DNA from: Siphonodentalium dalli | Lineage: Eukaryota; Mollusca; Scaphopoda; Gadilida; Siphonodentaliidae | Assembly: GCA_032622095.1 (NCBI GenBank) | Contig: CP136063.1 | Span: 148,295,379-148,359,378 of the forward strand | Direction: 5' to 3' | Length of the DNA: 64,000 nt | Shown here: piece after piece, positions 21,756-35,122 of the stretch | How the letters are laid out: each line of letters opens with the position of its first letter | How positions within the stretch are numbered: position 1 is the first letter of the stretch | Program-made: the position numbers and the translations under genes | Notes under the pieces: model-generated | Told to the model about the DNA's origin: nothing | Seen by the model: the letters and a program-made list of their open reading frames with translations, nothing else | Database searches by the model: none

Positions 21756-23135
21756 CTGGAAGAGAATCGGAAATGGTGCATTAGTCACCCACATTGTGAT
21801 TATATATTACCAGAACTTTCAGGACATATGAATATAGTTTAGCATATGTGCAATATATGGTTGCATTTACTTCATAGTAAACACGTGACAGGCATGCACG
21901 TGTGAGAAAATTGCTGTCGTCATTCGACTTTGATGAGCTTTGATTGTATAGGAGGTTCTTATGTGTGATGTCGGATGATGCATGCGATCCTTTATATATA
22001 AAGCTCGATGAAATGACACCAACATAGCATATATATATTCAACGTTCTTTTAACCACATGCCATCTCAGGATGAGTATGGCTTCTGGTTCCTATAGACTG
22101 ACTACTCGACGATGTTGTTAAATTGGCAATTTCCCATCCAAATGTGAATGGAAAACAATCACCATACTATACAAATTAACAAATCCAGAAGCGCGCATGA
22201 GAAGTTCTGATTCACTATTAACCTTCGCATAACATCATAACATATTGACAAAATCTGTTCTTTGGACATCTTGCAGATCGCATACACGAAAAACATAAAT
22301 TCTTGCTTGAGCATGTTGAGCATGCCTTACTGGACTCCTCGTCGACATCTGAGTTGAGAATACAAGTGTGGTTCTCACTAATTGACATTTTCGGCATATC
22401 CTGCTTTGTATGTATTTATGCTCTTCCACAGAAGGGCCAAGTAATGGTATTGCTCTAGACTCTCTATCCTGTCCGATGACATCAGGAGCAAAATATTCAA
22501 CCTGAACGAGTTTTCTCTGTTCGCTGTGAGGAAATCCTACGAGCTGTGGTCCCATTACACAACGAAAATCAACTCCATTGAAGCCACTGGCAGCAACGTG
22601 CTTGTCAACACTTGACTGGTCTAAAAATTACTGATCTACTCACAATCCAATTTTCCGAGTCACATTGCAACGCATATATATCCAGGTACATGTAACTGAC
22701 GAACAGTGAATGTCCCCAAATCGTTTAAGTTTTAACAAACGGATACGGGTCCAAATTTTCGTCCCACAGATTAAGTCCCCTACCAGCCTAAATGATACAC
22801 ATGTCGCCTCTGGATCATTATTGCCAACTCTGAAAACGGGATAATGATATTAAACTACCATAACAACTTCCAAGTGGGGCATTGGCTTATGTGCTAACAT
22901 GGTCGTCCCAATTAACATGCAAGCAAATGCCTCTCTTCGAGGTTGGATTTTCTGTGAACCAAATATATACACCCTCTTTCAAGCTCAGAAATGTACATAA
23001 TATAGTGTAGCTTAATTTTGTGTGATTCAACAGAAGCTCTCACTGAGCTTGGTGTGCTCTCGTAAGTCTCTATAACCATGCATACCTCGTAATATTGTGT
23101 GCCTGTTTATGTCTGATTGCCTGTCTATCTTCCCG

Positions 23136-23385
23136 TATGTATGTATGTGTGTATGTATGTATGTATGTATGTATGTGTGTATGTGTGTATGTATTTATGT
23201 ATATATGTATGTATGTATTTATGTATGTATTGATAGATTCGATCGGTCTGTATGTAGATGCATATATGTCTGCCCGCCCGAATGTGTATATGTATGTCTG
23301 TCTGTCTGTTTGTATGTATGTTTGTCTACTGTCTGCATGTCTGCCTGTCTGAATGCATACCTGCCTCTGTCTCCTTGTGTGCATG
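23136..23385. repeat. GTAT/GTCT tetranucleotide microsatellite
   Basis: GTAT-rich repeats pass into GTCT-rich repeats over about 250 bases. The overlapping open frames on both strands (Tyr/Val/Cys-rich on plus, Thr/Tyr/Ile-rich on minus) are products of the repeat, not genes. Confidence 0.95.
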
Positions 23386-25099
23386 TTTGATTGCCTCCTC
23401 GACTGATTTGATGCAGGCTTATATGTTTACCTTATATATTTAATGTCTATTTATTTATTTTTTGTATTCGCTCATTTGTTCATTACATGTGTGTAAGTAT
23501 CTGAATTATACACTGTAAAAGCTCTTCGTTTACGGAGGAAATCAAGGATATATATATATAAAGACTGTTATCGAGAAATGGAGCCAACCATAAACGGGTT
23601 TACCGAAAAATTTAGGCATTAAAAGAGATTTGTCGAGCAATATAACTTATCAAAAAAGAATTGGGACTAATACTTGAGTTGGAGTGAAACAAAATGGAGT
23701 TTAGTGAGATACATAGGGAGTTAACCAAAACGGTTAACCGAGAAATGGAGTCTACTAAAGAGGGTTTATCGAGAAATTGAGCTTACTTACACGCAGAAGA
23801 CGGTTTACTCTCCAAGAAATTAATCTAGATGCGTAAGTGCACGCCCTGTAATCGGATACGGATAGTCGGAGGACAAACACTGCTGTATGAGGAGGAAAAA
23901 GAGTTGACGACACTCAAAATAATCATATTTTTAACACAAAAACTTACGTTTGATTTTACACCGATGTAGCTATGTAGCAATGCATAGGCTCTGATTTTGA
24001 ATATGGTGATTATACATAGCATATTTATAATCTATACGTGCGAATGGCAGTATTTACGTAAAATTTTCGCAAAGAATCGACTAAAAAACCTCTGCTTTAT
24101 CAACTTCACGACCCAATTACAGTGCTGCATGATAGCCCATTTAATGGGATATATATGAGGAAAAATAATACACCTACAACTTGTTGAAACTGTATTTGTT
24201 CTAACAACCACGAACTCTCCATGATTCGCCACAAAAGGAATCGATCACTCGAAATTGTTGTTAACGCCAGTCCGGAGAAGATAGCTGTTAGGAGTTCAGA
24301 GAATGTGATGATAAATCCTACGGATAGACCGGAGTGTGTAATTTATTTTTCAAACGGAAGAAACAAGTCTCGTTCTGGAAAAATAAAGCAATAAAACTTC
24401 CTAAAATTAAATTAGAATCCAGTTGATGTATTTCTGATAGTAATATTGATTAAAATGTATAAAAAAAAATAACTGCTTAAATGAACCAGGACATGATAGC
24501 CATTACGTCAAAACGAACCTATATTAGAACTGGTGTTATCAAGGGTCTATTGATTGGCACCAACTTCAACCACACATATTTTGGCATCCTAATCTGCCAT
24601 GGCATCCCAACAATGTTATCGTATCGTCAAGTGAATAAAGCTTATAATGCTATTTTGTTGGAACTTAAATTAGACGAGGATCGTGTTTTTAGAATTTATC
24701 TAAAAATAGGATACGGTTGTCGCAATTTTGCAAAGATATATTCTCGATTAGGTTGATAATGCTAGTAATATGATAAGTGACGAGGTTTTAACTATATACT
24801 TGGTGAAAACATATTTATTTTCTGTAAATTGTGCAACGTGGTCCGGCGCTTCTTTGATAACTGTTCTGAATAAATATCATGCATGTCATCACACAATAAA
24901 ATTATATATTCACGTGTATCTATTTATTAATAATAGTTTGTTGTTGATTATGCAAATAAATCGTATCGTATCACGAATTAACATTAATTGTATAGTAGAC
25001 CTATAACATAAAGGCAATTACATTAGAAAATGGGTTTGATGGAAAGTATGACGCTTAAATGTCAGCCTTGGAGGTGTCCACATTGAGTATGCAACTGCA

Positions 25100-25290
25100 C
25101 ACCCTTGAACCATACCGATTTATATCCAAGTCTGTGAAATTCCATTTGCACCCAATCGCACTTGGGTTGGAAATTTCCAACTGGTATCTCAAGCTTCCCA
25201 AACTGTTGTAAATTTCCAAACTGATATCATCCCTATATGGTTGGAAATTTTCCTACTGATAACCGAAAGACGGCGAAATGTTCGACTATT
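25100..25290. repeat. GGAAATTTCC-rich degenerate repeat
   Basis: TTGGAAATTTCCAACTGGTA and similar motifs recur several times. Related text appears near 41540-41780 and 47660-47830, suggesting a diverged dispersed family. Boundaries and class are unclear. Confidence 0.45.
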
Positions 25291-26149
25291 AACCTAAAAC
25301 AATGAATTTCATTCCAAATAATTATGCTGGCCGCTATATCAATCTATATATCATGCTAAATTCAACACAACTTTGGTTTAATATTCCCAGGTAATAATGT
25401 TCTGGGCATGAAATTGCAAACTATTGAAAATGTTGGCATAATAGACGACTGTGCATGCACACTGCCGCCGTTTGTGCCTATATGGTGCTCGTGAAACTGA
25501 ACAGTTGACAAAACAAGCCGACGTCATGATCATACAAATGGTTAAAACAAAATTTTTTTAATAATAATTAAAAGTATAGAATGGCGAATATGTGTATTTG
25601 AATCTATGCCAGATCGATAGTGTAAGCGTGCTTCGTGGGGCAGGAACTTTTTATGACAAAAATAGCTTTTTATGACAAAAATAGCTATTCATGTGGCTGA
25701 ATGCAATGTTGACACAGTTTCTCTGGCGGAAGTCGATTACAGGGCGTGAAGTGTATATGATGATGTTATATATTTCAATATAGTGTGATACGTGCCACAT
25801 TTGGACACATTTTTTGTTGTGTTTATCCCAGTTTTAGAGAAGGGTCCGTCTTTCGTACATGTATATATTCTTTGGTCGGGAAGTAAGTATTTCATTGTAC
25901 CCCAAATTTGCCCAGGAAAACTAGAATGAATTGGTCCGTTTTAGCTGAAGTGGCGAGCAGCGTTTTTTGTTTTTGTTTATATATTGGCATATTCCATATA
26001 TGCGACATAATATATCCAACTATACGGTGGCAAAAGCTCTAATACTGTTCCGATTATGCATCTGCACATCGAATATCGCGAGTCATCATCTAACCATGCT
26101 ATAATTTGAAATGTCTCAAACTGTCATGGAAGATTTTATATATATAGAG

Positions 26150-26545
26150 GATCTCCAACGAGTTATGTTGGGATATAAGATTTTATGAAACGAGTTTGAT
26201 AAATTTGATTCACAACGAGTCGCAGACGAGTTGTGAATCAAATTTACCAAACTCGTTTCATAAAATCTTATATCCCAACATAACGAGTTGTAGATCTTGT
26301 ATATCACATGAAAAAAAAACTAGAACTTTATGCCTTTTTAACGAATCAAAATCTTTAAAAGAAGCTGAAAAATTATAGTAAAATGCATACATGCAAGGCG
26401 TTGGCTGAGACGCTTCACAACCGTATACGACAGTATTGCGCGCTCTGCCTTGCGACGAAACATACAGTCCCCCAAATTGACTCTTTGTTTTTGTCCCTTT
26501 TTTCGTTAGTGCAGCTAAATTGGACAATAATTGAACTTTAATGAA
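26150..26545 (-). mobile_element. Fold-back repeat family C, copy 1
   Basis: 26150-26296 is a hairpin with arms of about 65 bases (CAACGAGTTATGTTGGGATA and complement). The adjoining 26297-26545 is shared, inverted, with about 39915-40190. On the minus strand the shared part reads as an open frame containing YGCEASQPTP and VFFSCDIQDLQLVMLGY. The other copy keeps YGCDASQPTL and FSCDIQDLPLVMLGY, so it may be a decayed coding sequence. I recognise no domain. Confidence 0.75.
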
Positions 26546-29306
26546 CAAAGCAATCATGTTTTCAATGTCTGGTATTGGTTTCTAAATAGTATTAAACCGC
26601 GTGGTAATTTACATGGCGCGATGCCAAGTATCCCGGGAACACGCGGCTATTACTCACCAGAGAGAGATAAGAAAATATCTAATGGATTTTTCAATGATAT
26701 TATAGGGGTTTCATGTGATATAATGATATTAATTTAACATAGGTCAACACTTGCTCACGGTCAGTGCATACACTTTGTATTGATTAAATTAGTCTGAATG
26801 ATCTTGTGAAACTTCTGAAAAATTAATATGTTTTAATAAAAGCTGCCATGACTGTCAATGGTGAAATACACAATGTATGCCTTGTGCGCTTAGCTCTCAC
26901 TAGGTGTGGTTGAAAGGAACCAAAAGCACGTGGACAATCCACGAGTAGAGCATATAATAGAGCGAGCAAGAAGAAAGCAAAGCAAGATCTCCAAAGGTTG
27001 GTTATAAAAGTCAAACTCGGCACCGGAAGAGTGAACAAGAAATCACAGACCACAGTAGTTTTCATTATAGTATTCCACTCCACCCTACAATCTGGCGTTC
27101 TGGCAACACAATACCAATTCAGATTACATGTACGTGTTTCGAGTGTGTATTCAGTGACGGACAATTAATCTTCAAGTTAAATCGAGACTCTCTACCGCGC
27201 ATAATGACCAACGGCACTTCAATTATTCAAAGAAATCAATTGATTTTATCTTTAAAATACAAAAAGTGCAGTGGTTAGGAACAGTGTACGCCGTCACCCC
27301 GACCGACACTATGAATAATTCTGCTATGGAGTTAAACTATTCTCATGTAACTAACTCGTCATACCAAGGAGCCGTCCCGGACGACCAATCCTGATAAGCA
27401 TCTATTGAAAATGAATGATACGTTCAACTTGAACCAGGTCTAGCATGCGTGTATGTACACTGTAGACTATATGTCGACTATTATGCAGCTTTGTTCTTTT
27501 TGAAATTCTATGGGAGATATTGTGTCATGTATGTCGATTCCCGAGCAAAGTAAAATCAACGTTCGTACTATATATATAGTGACGAGAGAAACCTTAGTCG
27601 ACATTGGATTAACCTGCATGCGCCAAATATCGGTCATTAATTCCTATAAGACATGCAATATTCAATATCAGCACGAGCGAAAGGTGAATCCAACATTTTA
27701 AAACGTATATATATATAAGTGTATAATTATCTATAGATGTAAAGAGATGTAGTGGATATTAGACTATTAGTCAGATGTTATAATATAGTGATCAGTGAGC
27801 TTCAAAGGGGCTACACACCATATGCAATGTACCAATATATAGAGGGTAAACGGACTCGGATGTCGAACGGTTGGTTGTGTGTTTGGCGAAACCCCCGCAA
27901 AGTTATTGCCACTAAAATCACCCCTACACACCACAGGGGCGGACCGATTAGGGTTTAATCTCGTTTTAATCGTTAAAGCACTCACGGCGTATATCTAGTT
28001 CCGTTATGGGAAAGAGACGACAAGGGGGGGGGGGGTATATTACCAACCAACTGCATGCGTATCAATAGGAACCCCAGTCTAACACCAATCCGGGTTTATC
28101 GGCTTATGTATTTATTGTTCTATATATATTCAGACCGCGTCTTCAGCAGGCTGGGGGAAGCACTTAAGGGCAAGGGGCACACTATTTACCCGATAACTTT
28201 TCCTAAGTTTCCTAACTTATTTCCCTCCACATGCATCAGTCGATCGTGAGAGGGCTGGGGCCTCTACATGCTCCATACCCATCCGCCCCTGCATTGTCTT
28301 CAATTTTTCATCTGTCATCAAAGAAAACTGAACACATTTTCAGGAGAGGATTACACCGGCCCATGTAACGAATAGATCGTGCCTCTGACTTCAGTTTTCG
28401 GAATTAACTCCAGAATTTAATCAACTCGGGGGCATCGGTGCCGAAATAACCACCACAGAATTAATGAGAGGAAATTGTTAGAAAATTGACGATTATTTAT
28501 CGAAAGAGATCATCTCTGTGTGTCGCCTATCTCTGTCACCTAATTAGTTCGGCCGCTCTGGGACTAGTTCCTCGAATTGAAACATGCTCCGGGTCGGAAT
28601 GGCCATTCATTCATGATATTAAGTCGGATTAAACGAAATTGGATTCCTTTGAAAAATTTTCGCGTTATTTTTTCATGGAGTTTTATTATTTTTCCGTTCG
28701 TGAAATTAATTACGATAGAACAATAAGACTTATCTTCCGTATCTGTCAACGATTGTAAAATTTAACAAATGATCCGGAACATGTTGGGCCAATATTCTCC
28801 AAATTTGTGCCCAACTGTTCTGAAGCACCGTATGTGGACATTTTAGAGATCAACGACTCGATTTGACACCACATTGGTCAAATTGTCTTAATCAATTTTC
28901 AGTTTACCAAGCAGAATACAATTTAAAAATACTCGCAATCATCATTGAAAGTCGATATCTGACGATCTATAATAAATCTCATATGAATGTGCAGATGGGT
29001 AGGATTTAACTATTTTCGGGTACATAGAACACGTATACACAAGCTGTAGTTTTATCGGATCAGGTATCTTTAACTGGGGTGAGCAGGCATGGGAAATCTG
29101 GGAACTAAGTTAGGTATTTGTTGGGGAATATAGATTTATTTTATTTTTTTAAATAAATTAGATGCATGTTTGACGGCAATGGTGGTCCGCTAAATTAATG
29201 TACTTCACCTATGAGCATGCAATATATATGGTCACATTTGCTTAGCTGAACTTGCACCTTGGGGTGCCCATCTAATTTGTTAGGTAAGAATATTAATAGT
29301 GAGATG

Positions 29307-29419
<113 letters not shown>

Positions 29420-29684
29420 TAAAGAGATATAATACTGAAGTCGCCTAGTTATAATTTATAGTGGTCGTATAATTTTATGCAACTTGTGCAACCAAGTCAT
29501 TAAATATCGAGTACACATGCATGTATTGCGTCTTACTTATACCGTATATGCAGTAACATTGAGGACAATCCAGAAATACCAGGAGCAAATTTCTATATTA
29601 TATAGATCATAAATATGTCAAGTATTAATTAGTTTCCAATGGTTGCATTCAACGAAGCTGGACCTTCCCAGTGAAATAACTCAC

Positions 29685-29998
29685 CTGCTGTTTGAAGCTT
29701 CTTGCCGGATCCTTTATTCGAATGTTTACTTTTTTTCCCAGAATCGTTATTGTTCGAGTCATTATTATCATTCTCGTCGCTCTTTTCGTCGTCCGTTCCG
29801 GCTTTCTCCAGAACTTCGTGGTCCATTTTACAGAACAACCCATCACTCCGAAGCGCGAATTCATCACCGGGAGACAATTGTTTACTACACGCAACACAAC
29901 GAAAACAGTCTATATGATAAACCATATTCTTTGCTCGCATGACAAAGTCGTTCTTACTGAATCCCATTTTACACTTCGCACACTTTGCACCAAACAAC
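29685..29998 (-). CDS. Isl: Islet exon 3: LIM domain 2 and linker
   Basis: The 314-base exon encodes LIM domain 2, residues about 79-132, with ligands C79, C82, H101, C104, C107, C110, C129 and D132, and the Islet signature [11 protein letters not shown]. After the domain comes a low-complexity linker. Residues about 142-158 are rich in Asp, Glu, Asn and Ser, and residues about 161-173 are rich in Lys and Ser. Vertebrate ISL1 has a Pro/Ala-rich linker here, so this part is lineage-specific. The acceptor TTTTAG ends at 29999 and the donor GTGAGT starts at 29684. The exon ends in phase 1; its last G joins GT at 21755-21754 to form Gly. A tandem LIM pair before a homeodomain is the LIM-HD architecture. 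Identity is secure; the linker is unusual but uninterrupted. Confidence 0.96.
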
Positions 29999-30106
29999 CT
30001 AAAATGGAGAGTGCATATATGCAGAATTTATCGAAGTGCATCATTGCGTAGCCAGGATTCTAATTATTGGGAGGAGTTATTGGCATTGGAAGAGAGGGGG
30101 TGTATA

Positions 30107-30305
30107 TCTAATATATATTTTGGGACTTCTGTCTGTTTGTCTGTTTGTCTGTTAGCAATGGCCGGGAAAACTGCCGGAGGGATTTCGACGAAATTTGATA
30201 CCTAGGGGTACTTTTGTCCGGGGAGTGTTTTTGACGGGTCAAATCGAGCCTTTCGACGGAAAGCAGAGAGGAAACAGCCCGGACGAATTCGGACACACCA
30301 GCTAG
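30107..30305 (+). mobile_element. Compact Helitron-like element, 199 bp
   Basis: It begins TCTAATATATATTTTGGGAC after A and ends CACCAGCTAG before T, so it sits between A and T as Helitrons do. A CCGGACGAATTCGG hairpin precedes the 3' end by about a dozen bases. A TCTGTCTGTTTGTCTG run follows the 5' end, as in the cluster at 2.2-3.6 kb. It lies in intron 2, about 110 bases from the LIM2 exon acceptor. Confidence 0.75.
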
Positions 30306-31437
30306 TTATATATACAAAGGGATGTGTATCACTCCAACCACAGGGTTGTTATGAAAAGTAATGTTTTTCTGTCAATCCATGAAATGCGAGGATAATATAT
30401 TACTCAAATGAAAAATACACTAGCCGTTTGTCGGTGACTGCCACTATATTAGAGACCTTTCGCAAAATTACTATTGCGATTAGGGATAGGATAGATTGTC
30501 ATATTATAAGGTGGACACCATCACAATTTACCTACGATGGTTAATTGGTGAGACGGCATATGCCCCACTATATTCAGTTGCACATTAAATTTGATGGAAA
30601 AAGTAATGTGTGTCTCTTTCAGACCCCATGTTGTTATCCGTGTGTTATACACCACACGGATACTGTTAGAGCGTCCCCAAGCAGGACCAATGGCAAATCC
30701 TTGACACATCTGCACAAAATTAAACTGAATAGGGTATATTTCGTTTCACATAAGAACCCCATGCGTAAAGATCGAATTTTGGCCATGTACTGGCAGGATA
30801 TTGTCCATATCCGTATTGTATTCGTGATTTTGCGAAAGGTCTCCATTATATGCATGCATGACAATAAGCGTGTGCCAGGTTATACAAAAAGCCCATTTGG
30901 GTACAACAAGCCCATTTGGTTAGGCGGCGATAAAAAAAATCCGTCTGCAGAGGTTTCCGTGAAACTTGATATATAAAGATCCACACGTCTTTGGCCATCA
31001 TGTTTCTCAAGTGGTGTATAACTGCAAACGACTTCTTTCAATAAAAAGTAAAGAACCTCTTGATGAGATGTTGAAATCATTCACTAACATGGACTATACT
31101 GCCTCAAGTATCAGCACGTGCAAAATACCACTCCGCAAACAAAGGTACACTACGGGGTTCCAATTATCGTCGACAAGGATACCACGCGTGTCGTCTCATA
31201 TTCACATTGAAGAACGTGGCAGGTAAATTTTTTAGATGATATAAACCATCCTATTCAAATCGGTGACATAGCAGGACGCGCGCGTGAATCATTTGACTCG
31301 ACCCACCCCCCCCCCCACCCCCCCCGGTATATGTCTATAGTTTTACCGTTATGGTACAATATGCATGTCCAAGACTCGAGCTGACTGATAAAATTGTCTA
31401 TATACCAGAGTAGTCATGCATGATTATAATAAACTGT

Positions 31438-31542
31438 TGTGTATACATGCAGTAGTATACTCGTCGGTTAATAACACAAGGACAGATAATCGCGATCGTG
31501 CATTACGACTATGCTACTGAACTAACATGTTATTATTTATAT
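31438..31542 (+). repeat. 105-bp duplicated segment, copy 1
   Basis: This segment matches 37150-37263 closely in the same orientation. Both include GTAGTATACTCGTCGGTT, GATAATCGCGATCGTG and TATGCTACTGAACTAACATG. The second copy has an extra ACTAGCAGT near its start. Flanks do not match, so it is a small dispersed repeat or duplicated unique piece. Confidence 0.88.
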
Positions 31543-34500
31543 CCAGAGCAATGCAACTAGTTATATACGGCGTCCCGGAGTTTTCCACGTATATAATGTG
31601 GTCAGCGGTCCAATATAGGATATTGACTCTGACAATTGTTTTTGCACATCTAGCTGACAAAGGCAAACACTTATCATTACAAAGGAGGAAGCTCAGTCTC
31701 AACAAAGGAAAGACAGCACGCGTACGGGCTATACTTGCACTGAGAATTACGCCACCACACGTATATCGACACAATTTGCTCCTTGCAAGCAACTGGAAAA
31801 CCAAACCGCGCGAATATGAATACTATTAATTGGAACTACACTCGAAGCTCGTTCAAATTGGTATTAGCTTCATCAGTTCAAGAATTGTGGGATTATTGCT
31901 TGCATGCGCGACTCGCCTAACAACTGAGCCACCGAGATCCCATGCACTAGAGACTGTATGTCATAAAACTATTGAGTTAACGCCCCAGAATATCGGCCTG
32001 GTTCGTTTGATGACATTTCACCAGACTATGGCTGAGTGGGCTGGGCAGGTTTGCGTGATAATATGGGATAAATTTTCTTAATAACCGCTATAACCTGTCC
32101 AGCTCGTGCCAACCACATAGGACTCTTCACCAATAACAACCACACATCTTTGAGTAAATAGTAACTTTATGCATTTCGGTGTCGACTCCATTGAATTTAT
32201 GACAAAGACAGAATTTCGCAGAGTCCAAATCGATAGTGAATTATTTGTAACTGTTAATCTGGATATTAGGAAACAACAATTTTCCATTAAAAATTTACGG
32301 TTATCGAGCGATCTCGCGCAGGTGCGAGAAGTCGAGAGATCGCGAGCAAACGGCCGCGGGTCGTATTGTTGGTGATTATATATTTATCGAATGATTCTGT
32401 TCGCGTCCACTGTATCATTGGCCTGTCATGCCATTTGATATTATGGCAGATAGGGGATAAAGAGATTGCTACAATATATTGACCGACTAGAATTCAACAA
32501 AATTGTTAGCTCGACGTGCATATATATTGACGTGACTGCACTATATACCCGGTGTCGTGACATGCCATCATATTTGTTTCTCATCAAATAAACATTTGTC
32601 CACGAAAACTGGGCCCTCTGTGTAATTTTTGGAAAGGTGCACGGCACGTTAGGCCTACATAAGCCGCCCATGCATCGATGACTGCTTGTTCTACTCGCGA
32701 CAAGCGCGGATTTGAGATCCATGTTCAGGGAATTAGGTAACCTGATTCGTGGGTCTGGGCAAGTTTGTCAGTTGCTTTTCGGGGTTGGTATACGTGTTTT
32801 CTCCGTAATGTCCCCGTAAACTTAACCCTCCGCGTGGTACTTTCTCCACCGGTAAAACTGGCATATATATGATAGGCTATATATATATATATATATATAT
32901 GGCCAAGCGGGTAATAATTAAACTTCAATAAGCAAAATCAAATATCGCGCAGAATGTTCCTTTAGTGAGAAACTCGACAGAACATCAACGGCTGGTAGCT
33001 ACAGAGCAATGCAATACACATGGAATGGAGGTGAATATTATACGTTTGAATGTCCGAACTGACCCTCAATTATTTGCGAATTATGAAATTGAATCTAGTG
33101 AGCACAGACCAAGGGCTCATATCTATATCACAAATCAATTGAAAGAATTTAAGTGTCGGAGAATTAGGCTCATTTAAACGTAAATTGTTAGAAGGGACAA
33201 TATCGACCAATAACAGAACGAAATACCGGTTTAATTATAGATTCATATACTTTGAATTCATATATCAATTTTCAGCCGGCTGATTTCAAATGTTCACACT
33301 TATTTGAGATGGACGCTTTTTATTCATACCGTATAAGGAATAGAGAAACAATGAACGCTCTTTATTGTTTTCCAGTAAAGAAAACTCGTGACCGGATTTT
33401 CTAAATTCTGTTACTTGATTAAGTATATCCACGACAAATAAATTCTGTATGAAAGTATTTCACGTATTGTTCGACCATATCCATATCCGGACCAATTCAA
33501 TTCGTTTAATCTTGTCGACCCATAATACATAGGTATTAAGATAATATATAATATATTTATGTACATGACTTACATAATATATTTTCGAATGATATACATA
33601 TATAATATATGAACAGTATTTTCAAGCACTACTATAGGTGTAATTTGGTATTCCAATTCCAAACGGCCATGTGGATTTCACAAACAAGGGGTAAATGTAT
33701 TTTTTTTTAATTTACATTCCTCTTCTCGTGACGTTCAATGGAAAATACACGAGACAAACGGAATAGTTTACCGTCCGGTGGACTGCTCCGAGCCCTTTGC
33801 CGACAGTTATCTACTTTACCACCTGGGAAACCTTGGTATTCACAATATTTATTTAAGGCCACCTTGCACGACGTGAATTTGTTTACATTACTGATAGGAC
33901 ACTATCAAATCTAAATATTCTGTCGGTCGTTAATCGGAGGAACATTGTCTAAAGACATGATTGGCAGACGTTGACCAGATTTCTGCCTTGAGATACTTAA
34001 AGGCGCCCAATGCGGTTTCGCGTAAAATTACTATTTCTATATAGGATAATTTTATGCGAACAAGTAATGTTAAATTGACGATTGAAAAAGGACGACACTT
34101 TCAACAATGCATCAACAACATTGGAACATTGTGTGTAGTGTTTTCCGATGACGCAATATAGAAGACGAAAAGCACTTTCTGTTAGAATGCAGCGCTCATA
34201 CCTCATGTACACAACGTCTTTTGCCATGTCTTTAAACGTATGTTATCTTATTATCCATCCTTTATATTGGGCAAAAGCCGCCACGTGATAATCCGGGAAA
34301 AAGTCATATTGGACTCCCGAATGTCATATTGGACTCCCAAGTGTGCAATATCACTTTTTTATCGGGACTCTGTGACGTCACGAATTAACTATTGCGAAGT
34401 GAATCGGTGAATTTGTGATGCCCGCGCAACACTGGTGGATTTAGCAGACGTTTTACTTTCACATTGAGTTTTTTTTCATTACTGTGTTTACTATTCCAAA

Positions 34501-34706
34501 TCATGCTTTCTGGTGATCAAATACAGGCTTTTATAGAGAACTGTGCCGACAAATACCAAAAATAACCACTAAAGTTTTATTCAAAAAATTTGGATAAACA
34601 TACAGATGTATAATAAAAATGTCATTATACAATGTTGTGTATACAGTATGAGTTTTTCTTGTACTCGTCCAGGTTGTGGTGAAAAGTCATATTGGACTCG
34701 ACACTC

Positions 34707-35073
34707 TTAAAGGCACGGGTGGCCTTCGCGGTTGGTATGCTGTTAAAATAGTCGCACCCATTAAACGGCCATAAATAGAAAGAATATTAAAATATAGATA
34801 ATATTGTGTTCTTTTGTACCAATGATAAATATCGCGTAAATAGTATGGTATTGTCAAGTTCGTACACGCTGTGTTATGTAAATAAAAGCCATGCACATTT
34901 TTTGCCTTTAGTTTACATAACAAAGCATAAAAACTTGCCAATAACATACTTTTTACGCGATATTTATGATTGGTATAAGAACAAAATATGTCTATATTTT
35001 AATTTCATTCTGTGTATGGCGGTTTAACGGATGTGACTATTTCAACAGCAATACCCACTGCGAGTGCCTTTAA
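34707..35073. mobile_element. TTAA element, family B copy 2
   Basis: The ends are TTAAAGGCACGGGTGG and AGTGCCTTTAA. Longer imperfect inverted arms (GTAAATAGTATGGTATTG against CAATAACATACTTTTTAC) fold it into a hairpin. It is 367 bp, flanked by TTAA on both sides and in the same orientation as the copy at 15 kb. It lies 50 bases downstream of the LIM1 exon donor in transcript direction. Confidence 0.85.
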
Positions 35074-35122
35074 CATCAGGATAAGTATACGTTATCGTGT
35101 TCATTCATATAACTATACTCAC

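Larger units (their letters stand above)
29999..35122 (-). other. Isl: Islet intron 2
   Basis: A 5.1-kb phase-2 intron between the two LIM exons, ends GTGAGT...TTTTAG. It has a compact Helitron-like element just inside the acceptor end, one copy of a 105-bp duplicated segment, a C-rich run at about 31304-31325, and a TTAA element just inside the donor end. 31830-34700 shows no recognisable gene or repeat apart from an AT run near 32877-32900. Confidence 0.88.

Noticed and set aside
22235-22555. 106-codon minus-strand frame in intron 3
   Set aside because: No recognised domain; composition does not stand out clearly from flanks. It also lies on the same strand as Islet without acceptor and donor that fit the gene's phases.
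23070-23443. Overlapping frames rich in Tyr, Val, Cys or Thr
   Set aside because: Direct products of the GTAT/GTCT microsatellite.
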